Assembly (NCBI GenBank): GCA_014381755.1
Contig: JACNLB010000083.1
Coordinates: forward strand, 1-61,096
Direction: 5' to 3'
From: Fidelibacterota bacterium
Lineage (GTDB): Bacteria; Fidelibacterota; Marinisomatia; Marinisomatales; TCS55
Length of the DNA: 61,096 nt
The notes below the pieces were generated by a model. That model was not told the origin of the DNA. It made no database searches and saw only the letters and a list, made by a program, of their open reading frames with translations. Below are positions 31,901 through 41,276 of the stretch, piece after piece. The first letter of the stretch is position 1. The number at the start of each line of letters is the position of its first letter. The position numbers and the translations under genes are program-made.

Positions 31901-32387
31901 AGGCTGTTTCTTTAGCGCCTTCCCAATCATTATTTATTAATTTTTCAGTCACTTCTCCTTTTAAACACCCGGAAGAACAAATTAACCCTTCACTGTGTTC
32001 CTTAAGCAATTCTTTATCCACCCGAGGACGATAATAAAACCCTTCCAAATAACCATGAGTGACTAACTTCATCAAGTTGCGGTAACCGGTAATATTTTGT
32101 GCCAGTAATATGAGATGATTATTCCCCCAGCCGCCTTCCGCTCTTGGTTTCTTGTCAAAACGGCTGCCATGTGCAACGTAGATTTCACAACCGATGATGG
32201 GTTTTACACCTGCATTTTTTGCAGATTTATAATAGGGAATTACACTGAACATATTGCCATGTTCCGTGAGCGCCACCGAATCCATCTTCAAATCGTCAAT
32301 GGTATTCACCAGCGTCTGAACGGTCTGGGCGCCGTCTAAGAGACTGTAATCTGAATGATTATGTAAATGGACGAATTCAGCGGACAT
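28956..32387 (-). CDS. dnaE: DNA polymerase III alpha subunit
   Basis: PHP domain FVHLHNHSDYSLLDGA; PDIDIDFCIERRGEVI; GPGRGSAAGSL; NKSHSTAYA. Confidence 0.98.
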   Translation of the reverse strand: MSAEFVHLHNHSDYSLLDGAQTVQTLVNTIDDLKMDSVALTEHGNMFSVIPYYKSAKNAGVKPIIGCEIYVAHGSRFDKKPRAEGGWGNNHLILLAQNITGYRNLMKLVTHGYLEGFYYRPRVDKELLKEHSEGLICSSGCLKGEVTEKLINNDWEGAKETALEYAEMFPERYYLEIQNHGIDEEKRNVELITKLARELDLPLVATNDAHYAKREHSEAHDVHICLGTGKERDDPNRLRYATPEFYFKTQDEMYNLFKEFPDALENTRKIADSIDLELPMGDYHLPSFPIPEDAQSQDPDDYLRYLCEDGVRNIYGDMTPDLQGRLDHELGVIKKMGFAGYFLITMDFVKYAKDNGIPVGPGRGSAAGSLASYALDITTIDPMKHDLLFERFLNPNRISLPDIDIDFCIERRGEVIDYIKEQYGDNSVTQIITFGKMKARQAVRDVGRVLGFSFGDVDKIAKMIPVGPFVTLDQALKQNPEMREAADGRYKELIEHALTLEGMNRHASTHAAGVVVTPGDLTDYTPLFKSNTGDITSQYDMKGLEDLGLLKMDFLGLRNLTVIDHALKLLKNRGEKVDIAKIDMEDSKVYKLFAKGMTIGVFQFESSGMREFLKKLKPTQIEDLIAMNALYRPGPMENIDNFIKRKHGKKKITYIHPALEHILDETYGIIVYQEQVMQIAHEIAKFTLAEADIMRRAMGKKIKKLMDEMKVKFVEGAQGNDIGRKTAEEIYALIEKFAEYGFNKSHSTAYAYVAYQTAWLKTHYPAEFMSANLTSEMSNIDRVVILINECRKQRMSVDAPDVNVSDINFRPVDKKTISFGLNAIKNVGSKALEHILATRDKDGPFESLFDFTSRVDLRAVNKRVLESLIMAGAMDSLAGTRSEKFATIDISLRYGQQIQENRHRNQVDLFGQATNGESSMIPELVSAESWTDSVSLQKEKEVLGLYLSGHPLLKYAEDLEEFSNFDFSENVEELKLDTVRIGGSIQEFRLHFDRKNNQMAFFKLECLGGQAEILAFSSVFDKFKDILDDDEIVFVSGRPTDTSDFSDLKIIADEIVTLDKARDYYTKHVNIKFELDQMNPKDVDDFNTLAQKYHGSCGLMFHMSGNGGKDQRIFAHNIRVSSGREFIKKLRDVYGKDNVWVSN

Positions 32388-33222
32388 AATTATCGATGAA
32401 AAAAGCCATTAATCCTGCAATAGTACTGAATTTTAATACCTCGGAAAATCGTTTCGCCGGCTTAATTGCCGGCGATTTCAGAAACGAAAATACAATGATT
32501 GCCAAAGGTATTTCCACTCCTAAAACAAGGATAATCAAATAAGGAAAACCATAATAATTTTTAAAAAAAGGAATTAACGCTCCTACGCCAATTATACATG
32601 CTGCGGATATAGTAACTCTAGCTGATTTTTCTAGTCCGGCTTTTACGGGAAATGTTTTTAATCCTGCTTGTGCGTCGCCTTCAATGTCGGCCATATCCTT
32701 AACCAGTTCTCGTACAAATGTGAGTCCAAAGGCCAAACATGCCGGAATGATCATAATGTTTATTTGTTCAAAGGCAGCGCCGGAAAAAATGAATGCCAGT
32801 CCCAAAATTGCAGCTACTGCAGCATTACCAATCAACGGAGTCCCTTTAAGGAATTTGCTGTAAATAACCATAGCAGGAAGCGCCAAACCAACGGCAATGA
32901 ATTGAGCCATAGGGTTTAATTCTAATGTCAATACACTGCCAATCACGAATAAAATTATTGCCAAATACAAGGCTGTTCTTTTTTTCACATGTCCCGTCAC
33001 CAAAGGGCGTTTGGGACGATTTATAACATCCGTTTTATAGTCCAAGACATCATTATATGCATTTGAGGCGGCATTATAACACACCACAACAAGAATAGTT
33101 ATTAAAAGTGTTTTTGTATCATTTAGTTCATTCAAAATACTGGCACACACCACCATGGCAAAAGCGGATGTAAGTAAATTTAAAGGACGTAATAGTATTA
33201 TATGCTGCCAGAAATTCTTCAT
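32377..33222 (-). CDS. UbiA-family prenyltransferase, DGGGP-synthase-like
   Basis: NAYNDVLDYKTDVINRPKRPLVTG and RELVKDMADIEGDAQAGLKTFPV (Asp-rich motifs); TM-rich. Confidence 0.85.
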   Translation of the reverse strand: MKNFWQHIILLRPLNLLTSAFAMVVCASILNELNDTKTLLITILVVVCYNAASNAYNDVLDYKTDVINRPKRPLVTGHVKKRTALYLAIILFVIGSVLTLELNPMAQFIAVGLALPAMVIYSKFLKGTPLIGNAAVAAILGLAFIFSGAAFEQINIMIIPACLAFGLTFVRELVKDMADIEGDAQAGLKTFPVKAGLEKSARVTISAACIIGVGALIPFFKNYYGFPYLIILVLGVEIPLAIIVFSFLKSPAIKPAKRFSEVLKFSTIAGLMAFFIDNYVR

Positions 33223-34082
33223 AAAATTTGAACCTTGAGGATGCGCTCATCTGAATTAAAATCCGAAATAAGTTCCAAATGTTCAAAACCCTCTTTATCA
33301 AAACATTCCTTTACTTTTTGTGGATGATTGCCGAGTCCCGCTTCCATAATGAGCCAACCACTGGGGTGAACCCATTTATTGGCCGTTTCAGCCAAATGCT
33401 GATAAAATAATAAACCGTTTCCATTATCCGTTAATGCCAAATTCGGTTCATGATCCCGGACTTCTGTTGTAAGGGAAGACATTTCTTTTTCCGGAATATA
33501 AGGCGGATTCATTAACAAGCCATCGTATATAGGTTTAGGAGGATTGAATCTCAAAAAATCTGTTTGTAAAAATTGGACATTGGCTACATTGTTTATTGAG
33601 GCATTTTCTTCGGCGATTGCTAATGCGCGTCCGGAAATATCCAAACCTAGAACCGTTGCATTTGGAATTTCAGCGGCGACTGAAATTGCAATACATCCGG
33701 ATCCTGTTCCAATATCCACAATTTGAGGGCGATCTATTTCCCGGAGCGTATAAATAGCTACATCTACCAATCGTTCTGTTTCAGGCCGGGGAATGAGTAC
33801 GGATGTATTTACATTAAATCTGCGCCCGTAAAATTCTGTCCAACCGGTTATATATTGGGCTGGAATGCCATGTGCTCGGTTTCTGATCCACTGCTGAAAA
33901 AGTTCTCTTTGCTGATTAGTTAATTCATTTTCCTGAATGTATAATTCAGATTTTGTACAGTTTAATAATGAGGATAAAAGCCACTCGGCTTCTTGGGTAT
34001 TGTCTTCCAGGGTAAGTGCAAGTTCAGCTGCTGACCACTTCAGCCAATTGTTGATTTGGCTATCTTGGGGAACAGTGCCCAC
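33219..34082 (-). CDS. prmC: Peptide chain release factor N5-glutamine methyltransferase
   Basis: TEFYGRRFNVNTSVLIPRPETE, DIGTGSGCIAISV, LLMNPPYIP. Confidence 0.95.
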   Translation of the reverse strand: MGTVPQDSQINNWLKWSAAELALTLEDNTQEAEWLLSSLLNCTKSELYIQENELTNQQRELFQQWIRNRAHGIPAQYITGWTEFYGRRFNVNTSVLIPRPETERLVDVAIYTLREIDRPQIVDIGTGSGCIAISVAAEIPNATVLGLDISGRALAIAEENASINNVANVQFLQTDFLRFNPPKPIYDGLLMNPPYIPEKEMSSLTTEVRDHEPNLALTDNGNGLLFYQHLAETANKWVHPSGWLIMEAGLGNHPQKVKECFDKEGFEHLELISDFNSDERILKVQIL

Positions 34083-35144
34083 TTAATCCCCAGCCAGTTG
34101 TTCCTGCTGTTCCGCCAATTTCAACTGTTCAATTAATTCAGAAATATCACCATCTAAAACAGCATCAAGATTATATGCTGTATAATTTATACGGTGATCT
34201 GTAATCCGTCCTTGTGAAAAATTATATGTGCGAATCTTTGCTGACCTATCCCCTGTGGATACCATAGATTTCCGAGCGGATGCCCGTTCTTGAGCCAAGC
34301 GTTCCTGTTCTTGTGCCAATAATCTTGAGCGTAATACTTTCATGGCCAACAGACGATTCTGATGCTGGGATTTTTCATCTTGACACGAAACAACCAAACC
34401 TGAAGGTAAATGTGTTATCCGAATGGCAGATTCAGTTTTATTAACGTGCTGACCTCCGGCACCACTGGCGCGGAATGTATCAATTTTCAAATCGCCTTCA
34501 TTAATGTCAATTTCTGCTTCTTCTGCTTCAGGAAGAACGGCCACGGTTGCTGCTGACGTATGAACTCGTCCGCCGGCTTCTGTTTTTGGTACACGTTGTA
34601 CACGATGAACACCACTCTCAAATTTCATCAGTCCATAAGCACCCTTACCTGTAATTGAAAAAATAACCTCTTTATATCCGCCAATTCCCGTATCATTCAT
34701 TTCCATGATTTCACGGGTCCAGTTGTTGCGTTCGGCAAAACGTGAATATAACCGAAACAAATCCGCTGCAAATAAAGCTGCTTCATCACCGCCAGTACCT
34801 GCCCTTATTTCAACAATTGTATTTTTATCATCATTGGGGTCTTTTGGAATAAGCATAACTTTTAATTCATTTTCAAGTGATCCCTTTTTTGCCTTCAGTT
34901 CAGATAATTCTTCCTGGACTATCTCCTTCAACTCTTGATCCTCACCCTTAAGTATATCTTCATCATCCGCTATTTGTTGTAAAACGTCGAGATATTCCTG
35001 ACCCTTCAAAACGATGGGGCCTAATTGGCTGTGTTCCTGGGCAGTAACTTTTAACTTATTATGATCATTCATTACCTCAGGGTCAGCTAATAGTTTGTTT
35101 AATTCTTCTTGGCGGGCAATGACAGTTTCTATCTTATTTTTCAC
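34083..35144 (-). CDS. prfA: Peptide chain release factor 1
   Basis: [20 protein letters not shown] (GGQ motif), [20 protein letters not shown]. Confidence 0.97.
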   Translation of the reverse strand: MKNKIETVIARQEELNKLLADPEVMNDHNKLKVTAQEHSQLGPIVLKGQEYLDVLQQIADDEDILKGEDQELKEIVQEELSELKAKKGSLENELKVMLIPKDPNDDKNTIVEIRAGTGGDEAALFAADLFRLYSRFAERNNWTREIMEMNDTGIGGYKEVIFSITGKGAYGLMKFESGVHRVQRVPKTEAGGRVHTSAATVAVLPEAEEAEIDINEGDLKIDTFRASGAGGQHVNKTESAIRITHLPSGLVVSCQDEKSQHQNRLLAMKVLRSRLLAQEQERLAQERASARKSMVSTGDRSAKIRTYNFSQGRITDHRINYTAYNLDAVLDGDISELIEQLKLAEQQEQLAGD

Positions 35145-36079
35145 CCGATGGCCTCTGCTGTATATTCTTTACCAACCATTTCATCATATTTTTCACCAAA
35201 GGCATTCTGCAACGCAGTAATCGCTACAGCTATCATTTCATCTTCCGGCGGTTGCGTTGTAATTCGCTGTAACCATAATCCGGGAGTTCTTAAAGCGCGG
35301 AAGAAATATGATTTATCTTTTCGTGCTGTAATTTTTATTACCTCATACGAAATTCCTGCAACGAGGGGCATAAGGGGCAAATGAAAAGCCAAGCGATGAA
35401 AAATGGTAATTTCACCAAAAATGATCATGACAATTGTATCTATCAAAGCAAAAACGAGTATGGCAGATAAAAGGACAATGAATAAGAAGCTCGTTCCACA
35501 GCGGGGATGATAGGTAGAAAAAGATTGTGCATTATCAATATTCACATCTTTACCGGATTCAAAATTGAACACCACACGATGCTCCGCCCCATGGTATCTA
35601 AATAAGCGTTTAACATCTTTCATCAACGAAATAGCAAGTAAATACAGAATGAAGAAGGTTATACGAAACAGCCCCGAAACTAGGTTAAAGACCAATGCTT
35701 CCTTTTCTATATCCATCAACCATGTGGTTAATCCTAAAGGAGCGACGAGAAACATTCCCACTGCTAATAAAATAGCAAAAAAAGTTGTAAAGAAATTAGC
35801 CAGTTTACCTGGTGGATTTTCTGCTTCTTCCGGCATGGCTATATCTGCTGACCACTGTAAGGTTTTCATACCCATTTTCATGGATTCGAATAAAGCCATC
35901 ATACCTCTGAGGATAGGTTTTTTCCAAAACCCTGATGTTTCAACTCGCGATGTAAATTCATGTTTATCCACGTGCACTGTTCCTTCCGGATCGCGTACAG
36001 CTGTTGCGAAGGCGCCGGGAACACGCATCATAACACCTTCAATGACAGCTTGACCGCCAACAAGGATAGATGGTTTCAT
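35141..36079 (-). CDS. DUF1385 family membrane protein
   Basis: [41 protein letters not shown] motifs. Confidence 0.92.
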   Translation of the reverse strand: MKPSILVGGQAVIEGVMMRVPGAFATAVRDPEGTVHVDKHEFTSRVETSGFWKKPILRGMMALFESMKMGMKTLQWSADIAMPEEAENPPGKLANFFTTFFAILLAVGMFLVAPLGLTTWLMDIEKEALVFNLVSGLFRITFFILYLLAISLMKDVKRLFRYHGAEHRVVFNFESGKDVNIDNAQSFSTYHPRCGTSFLFIVLLSAILVFALIDTIVMIIFGEITIFHRLAFHLPLMPLVAGISYEVIKITARKDKSYFFRALRTPGLWLQRITTQPPEDEMIAVAITALQNAFGEKYDEMVGKEYTAEAIG

Positions 36080-36112
36080 TATGGTTAAAAGTAGATGTTT
36101 CATAGGGTTCAG

Positions 36113-36159
36113 GCAAAAAAAATGGCTCCAAAAAGGATGTACCTGTTCACGGAGCCATT
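36113..36159 (-). terminator. Intrinsic terminator after rpmE, probably bidirectional
   Basis: AATGGCTCC (36121-36129) / GGAGCCATT (36151-36159), A-run on plus before the stem (T-run on minus). Confidence 0.8.
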
Positions 36160-36175
36160 ATATTTTTCTATATAG

Positions 36176-36382
36176 TTACTGGGCTATTTTTCCGTATTTC
36201 TCCTTGAATTTTTCAATTCGTCCAGCTGTATCCACCAGTTTCTGCTTACCTGAAAAGAATGGATGGCAGACAGAACATATTTCAATCCGCTGATCACCCA
36301 ACGTGCTGTACACTTCGAATGAATGGCCACAAGCACAATGTACCTTGCCTAGTTTATAATCGGGATGTATTCCCTGTTTCAT
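36176..36382 (-). CDS. rpmE: 50S ribosomal protein L31 (zinc-binding type)
   Basis: [59 protein letters not shown]. Confidence 0.97.
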   Translation of the reverse strand: MKQGIHPDYKLGKVHCACGHSFEVYSTLGDQRIEICSVCHPFFSGKQKLVDTAGRIEKFKEKYGKIAQ

Positions 36383-36395
36383 GATAAAACTCCTT

Positions 36396-37607
36396 TTATA
36401 TCAATTTTTCTAAAGCGCTTGCCACCTTCGAAATACCGCGCTTAATTGTTTCTTTGTCAGTGGCACACGAAAATCTTATATGTCCTGGTGCTCCAAAACC
36501 ATCTCCAGGCACCGTAACTACAGCCTCCGAATTTAATATATAATCACTCAGGTCGAAAGAATCCTGAATAACTTTTCCATTGGCTTTTTTACCCATATAT
36601 TCTGAAAAATTCGGGAATGTATAAAAAGCACCGCCCGGTACCGCACAGGACACTCTTGGGATATCATTTAACAGTTTAACCATCAAATCCCTCCGTTCCA
36701 TAAATTGTAAACGCATATCTTCTACGGGCTGTTGATCTCCCGACAGTGCTGCAATACCGGCTCGCTGGCCAATGGAATTAGCGCAGGATGTTGCCTGGCC
36801 TTGAATTTTACTCATGGCCTTAATGATCGTTTTGTCTCCAGCTGCATACCCAATTCGCCAACCCGTCATAGCGTAGGTTTTTGAAAGACTCAAACATGTG
36901 ATTACTCTAGCCCCGATATTTTGGTCACGGTTTAGTTTTTCAGTGCTGACAAATTCTCCATCAAACACGAGACGTTCATAACATTCATCGGAGATCACAG
37001 TCCAATCGTGTTTTACGGCCAGTTTTAGTAATTGAACAAGCGCTTCTGCGCTCCAAAGACCTCCGGTTGGATTTGAAGGTGAATTGACGATCACTCCTTT
37101 TATATCAGGTGTTATCTTATTTTCAAGATCAGCGAAATCTGCTTCAAACTGCTTATCCGGCAGTGTATCTACTAAAATCGGTTCTGCATCTGCAAGACGT
37201 ACAAATTCAGGAAATGATACCCAATATGGAGAAAACACAACTACTTTATCTCCCTTATCAAACAGCACTTGGCAGGCGTTGTATAAACTTTGCTTTTCAC
37301 CATTGGAAACAAGAATTTCAGTTGGTACATAATCCAAGCCATTTTCCCGTTTCAATTTTTCACAAATTGCTTGACGCAGTTCAATCATCCCCGGGCCGGC
37401 AGTATATTTTGTAAAACCGTCATCCATAGCCGTTTTCCCTGCAGCAATGATATGGTCTGGTGTATTGAAATCCGGTTCGCCAACACTGAAGTTAATCACA
37501 TCGATTCCCTGGGATCTCATTTCTGCTGCCTTGGAAGCCATTTCCAAGGTAAAGGAAGGCTTAACCCGCGCAACGCGGGATGCCAGTTTTACAGTTTGGG
37601 ATGTCAC
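36396..37607 (-). CDS. Class I/II PLP aminotransferase (aspartate aminotransferase-like)
   Basis: [41 protein letters not shown]. Confidence 0.95.
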   Translation of the reverse strand: MTSQTVKLASRVARVKPSFTLEMASKAAEMRSQGIDVINFSVGEPDFNTPDHIIAAGKTAMDDGFTKYTAGPGMIELRQAICEKLKRENGLDYVPTEILVSNGEKQSLYNACQVLFDKGDKVVVFSPYWVSFPEFVRLADAEPILVDTLPDKQFEADFADLENKITPDIKGVIVNSPSNPTGGLWSAEALVQLLKLAVKHDWTVISDECYERLVFDGEFVSTEKLNRDQNIGARVITCLSLSKTYAMTGWRIGYAAGDKTIIKAMSKIQGQATSCANSIGQRAGIAALSGDQQPVEDMRLQFMERRDLMVKLLNDIPRVSCAVPGGAFYTFPNFSEYMGKKANGKVIQDSFDLSDYILNSEAVVTVPGDGFGAPGHIRFSCATDKETIKRGISKVASALEKLI

Positions 37608-38606
37608 TTATAGTTCGTGTTGTTTTTTGTGAAATTCAGGGCTGTTAAATTTGTCATCTTCTGAATTTGGAATTTTCTTCTTGGGTCGTCCGGGTTTTTT
37701 TGGTTTTTTAGCCATTGGTTGTTCTTCCTCTTCAATGTCAAATTCTTCTGAAAGTACTTTTTTAGTACTTTTTTTAGGTTTACGATTTTTAACCTTGTGG
37801 CGTTTTGGTTTTGGAACATCTTCTACAGAAACCCCTTCCAAATCTGATTCAGCCATTGCGTTAGATAGAGATTCTTCTCCATCCTCTGCTTTTCCTTTTA
37901 AGCTTTCTTCATCAAACGAGAATGATTGTGGGTTAAACATACCGTACACTGCTCCATAACCGCGGGTAATTCCATTGCCAATACCCAAATAATTTGGTAA
38001 TAGAAAATTGGTTCTGAATTCACCTGAAAACGCTCCCCAATTACGTTCATCTACCGGTTTGGGGAACATGGATGTGAGGTTCACTTTTGTGAATATTTTT
38101 TCTTGGAGCTCCACTCCCATCTCTCGGGATAAAAAGACAATATTTTGGCCAAGCAAGCGATTCAAAAAACCGATACGTTCCATATTATTCAAAAATCGAT
38201 ATCGGCTTCCTGTTGTTTGATTCAGCGCTACCCACGGCGTCAACAACCGATAGCGAATCAATCGGTCCACAGGCCTAAACTGGTCATCTTTTACGTCAAC
38301 TTCCGTATCAAAGACTTGAAACGTTATATTCCCAAAATCCAAGATATCCAAATGTTTGGCTATCTCAACAATGGGATCTACACCTTCATTTATACCAATC
38401 ATATATACTTGCTCATTCAGTATTTTTATTTGAACACGCGGGTATAAAAACCGGTTTCTATAAGTACCATCCATCATAGGTACTATTTCTAAATCAGGAT
38501 ATTGGCGCATAAATACACCTTTGACCTGATAGGGTGTTTTTCTAACAGGTTTATCAGTTATTACTCGAGCAATAACTGTCCGAATTGGAGGACTGCTATA
38601 TTCCAT
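37608..38606 (-). CDS. Cas6b-like RAMP-fold protein with Lys-rich AT-hook-like tail, not near any CRISPR locus seen
   Basis: FLYPRVQIKILNEQVYMIGINEGVDPI and LLTPWVALNQ match Cas6b N-terminal/middle motifs as remembered; GAFSGEFRTNFLLPNYLGIGNGITRGYGAVYG matches the Cas6 C-terminal Gly-rich loop; tail KPKKPGRPKKK. Confidence 0.72.
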   Translation of the reverse strand: MEYSSPPIRTVIARVITDKPVRKTPYQVKGVFMRQYPDLEIVPMMDGTYRNRFLYPRVQIKILNEQVYMIGINEGVDPIVEIAKHLDILDFGNITFQVFDTEVDVKDDQFRPVDRLIRYRLLTPWVALNQTTGSRYRFLNNMERIGFLNRLLGQNIVFLSREMGVELQEKIFTKVNLTSMFPKPVDERNWGAFSGEFRTNFLLPNYLGIGNGITRGYGAVYGMFNPQSFSFDEESLKGKAEDGEESLSNAMAESDLEGVSVEDVPKPKRHKVKNRKPKKSTKKVLSEEFDIEEEEQPMAKKPKKPGRPKKKIPNSEDDKFNSPEFHKKQHEL

Positions 38607-38668
38607 GTATATACCTCTTACACTTGTTTATAATTGAAAAGCGCTACACTTTTCACTGGAAGTTAAAC

Positions 38669-39916
38669 CTATTGGTTCATTGTTTCCATAAATTCTTCAT
38701 TGGATTTGGTACGCTTCATTCGTTCATGCATGAACTGCATTGCCTCAATAACATTCATCTCGTTTAGCAGTTTACGCAAGATCCACATTCGAGCCAGTGT
38801 TTTTTTATCCAACAATAATTCTTCTTTTCTTGTCCCCGAGCGAATAATGTCAAAGGAAGGGTAAATCCTGCGATCGCTTAAACGCCTATCTAACACCAGT
38901 TCCATATTGCCGGTTCCTTTAAACTCTTCAAAAATGACTTCATCCATTCGACTGCCTGTGTCAATTAGGGCTGTAGATACAATGGTAAGACTACCGCTTT
39001 CCTCAGTATTTCGAGCCGCTCCGAAGAATTGCTTTGGCTTTTTCAGCGCATTTGCATCTACTCCTCCGGAAAGAATTTTACCGCTATGAGGAATAACTGC
39101 ATTATGTGCTCGCCCCAAACGCGTTAAGCTATCCAGCAGAATAACGACATCATCGCCATATTCCACCATGCGCCTTGCTTTCTGAAGAACCATGTCAGCT
39201 ACGGCAACGTGGCGTTCAGGCGGTTCATCAAATGTTGAGCTAACCACCTCAGCCTCTACATGACGTTTCATATCTGTCACTTCTTCAGGCCGTTCATCAA
39301 TGAGTAAAATGATTAATTTTACGTTTGAATGATTTTTCAAAATTGAATTAGCAATTTTTTGAAGTAATATTGTTTTACCTGTTTTTGGCTGGGCAACAAT
39401 CAGTCCTCGCTGACCTTTGCCAATAGGTGAGACAAGATCCATTATTCGAGTAGATAAATCTTTTGGATCCGCTTCTAGGTTAAATTTTTCTTCAGGATAA
39501 AGCGGCGTCAGGTTATCAAAAAGAATAGCTTGTTTAACGTGATCCGGACTTTTATCATTGACCGTTTCCATTTTTAATAGTGCATAAAACCGTTCTTTCT
39601 CTTTCGGTTTACGAATCTGTCCATAAATGGAATGACCGGTTCTTAACCCAAATCGTTTGATTTGGGATGGGCTTACGTAAATATCGTCGGGACCGGGTAA
39701 ATAATTAAAGTCTGGACTGCGTAAAAAACCGTATCCTTCTTTTAATACTTCCAGAACACCTTTGGCGTGTAATACACCTTCTTTTTCATTTTGTGTTTCA
39801 AGAATTTTGACAATTAATTCCTGTTTATTCAAACCGGAAAACCCTGGGATTTCCAGCTCATGGGCCTTTTTTGCCAATTCCTTGATGTTTAATGATTGTA
39901 GTTGATTAACATCCAT
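38669..39916 (-). CDS. rho: Transcription termination factor Rho
   Basis: [45 protein letters not shown]-terminal OB/RNA-binding [32 protein letters not shown]. Confidence 0.98.
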   Translation of the reverse strand: MDVNQLQSLNIKELAKKAHELEIPGFSGLNKQELIVKILETQNEKEGVLHAKGVLEVLKEGYGFLRSPDFNYLPGPDDIYVSPSQIKRFGLRTGHSIYGQIRKPKEKERFYALLKMETVNDKSPDHVKQAILFDNLTPLYPEEKFNLEADPKDLSTRIMDLVSPIGKGQRGLIVAQPKTGKTILLQKIANSILKNHSNVKLIILLIDERPEEVTDMKRHVEAEVVSSTFDEPPERHVAVADMVLQKARRMVEYGDDVVILLDSLTRLGRAHNAVIPHSGKILSGGVDANALKKPKQFFGAARNTEESGSLTIVSTALIDTGSRMDEVIFEEFKGTGNMELVLDRRLSDRRIYPSFDIIRSGTRKEELLLDKKTLARMWILRKLLNEMNVIEAMQFMHERMKRTKSNEEFMETMNQ

Positions 39917-39974
39917 ATATAAATAACTCCAATATAATATGTACTAATGTTGAATTGTTGAAATCTGTTTTAAA

Positions 39975-40001
39975 AAATGATGCCCCTGCGGGAGCAGGTG
40001 C
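39975..40001 (-). terminator. Intrinsic terminator between folC and rho
   Basis: Minus strand GCACCTGC-TCCC-GCAGGGGC-ATCATTTTTTAAAA. Confidence 0.78.
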
Positions 40002-40025
40002 TTGCTTACGATACTGGAAATTACT

Positions 40026-41276
40026 CTAAATCCTTCCATAGTCAAAGGAAAATTGAAAATGCCCAAAAACAGGTTTAGCAATGTAATGGGAACCAAAAAT
40101 AATTCCAGGATTATCGTCATGCAAGTAGGGTGCGAAATCTGTAATTTGTTTTAGAGGCATTGCTTCTATTCCAAGTTTACTTAAGTTTGATGATAACACT
40201 TCAGATTTCATTAGCAATCCTTTTTCATCATCCACAACAAACAGTTTTTCAAAATAACCTCGAATAGCGTTTGATATAATATCAAGTTCCTTATCTTCCT
40301 TAAGAGCAAATAATCCAATTGGCTTTTTTTTGAAGATTTGATTTGCTGTTTTTAGAAGAGTTCTGATTCCATCTTCGTTATGCGCAACATCGTAAATAAT
40401 GTATGGATCACGAGATAATACCTGAAATCTACCCGGCCAAAGGGCATTGTATAAACCGGTTCTAATGTGATTTTCAGAAATGTCTTCACTAAAATGATTT
40501 ATTACTGCAATAGCCAGCGCTGCATTCTGTGCCTGATGTTCACCCATAAGGGATAATTGATAGTGTGAACCTCCCTGCTGAAAAACTGTTCCTTCCACCG
40601 AAACTGTATACTTTTCAGGCGGGTCAACTAACATAAGTTGAGCGTTCATTTCTGCGGTTTTTTGATCCAATACCTCATATACAGGTTTTTTTTGTTTGGC
40701 AGTAATTACAGGAATGTTTTCCTTAATAATTCCTGCTTTTTCCTGAGCAACGGTTTTTAAATCATCCCCCAACAAATCAAGATGGTCAAGGCTCACCGGA
40801 GTGATAACAACCATTTCTGGAGTAATAACATTGGTAGAATCCAACCGACCGCCTAATCCTGTTTCTATAACAGCAATATCAACTTTTTCCTGTTCAAAAT
40901 ACCAAAAAGCCATTACGGATGTTGTTTCAAAAAATGTGCTTTCGATGCGTTGAATATCAGCGGAATATGCTTGCATGAATTCAACAATTTTTTCATTAGT
41001 AATTGGAATTCCATTGACTCTAATTCGCTCATTAAATCGCACCAAATGCGGTGATGTATACAACCCAACACTTAATCCGGATGTGCGCAAAATCGAATCA
41101 ATGAATGCAGCCGTTGACCCTTTCCCATTGGTCCCTGCCAAGTGAATAAATTTTAAGTGATTATGAGGATTTTGACAGGCCTCAAGTAATTGATGAGTAT
41201 GTTTCAGCCCTGTTTTAATTCCCAAGCGCTGTAAACTATATAAATCTTGTAGAAGAGATTGAAAATCAGATGTCAT
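40026..41276 (-). CDS. folC: Folylpolyglutamate synthase / dihydrofolate synthase
   Basis: FIHLAGTNGKGSTAAFI, VIETGLGGRLDSTNV, YDVAHNEDGI. Confidence 0.95.
   Translation of the reverse strand: MTSDFQSLLQDLYSLQRLGIKTGLKHTHQLLEACQNPHNHLKFIHLAGTNGKGSTAAFIDSILRTSGLSVGLYTSPHLVRFNERIRVNGIPITNEKIVEFMQAYSADIQRIESTFFETTSVMAFWYFEQEKVDIAVIETGLGGRLDSTNVITPEMVVITPVSLDHLDLLGDDLKTVAQEKAGIIKENIPVITAKQKKPVYEVLDQKTAEMNAQLMLVDPPEKYTVSVEGTVFQQGGSHYQLSLMGEHQAQNAALAIAVINHFSEDISENHIRTGLYNALWPGRFQVLSRDPYIIYDVAHNEDGIRTLLKTANQIFKKKPIGLFALKEDKELDIISNAIRGYFEKLFVVDDEKGLLMKSEVLSSNLSKLGIEAMPLKQITDFAPYLHDDNPGIIFGSHYIAKPVFGHFQFSFDYGRI

Noticed and set aside
35565-36053. 162-aa plus-strand ORF inside the DUF1385 gene
   Set aside because: Antisense shadow of a clearly coding TM protein.
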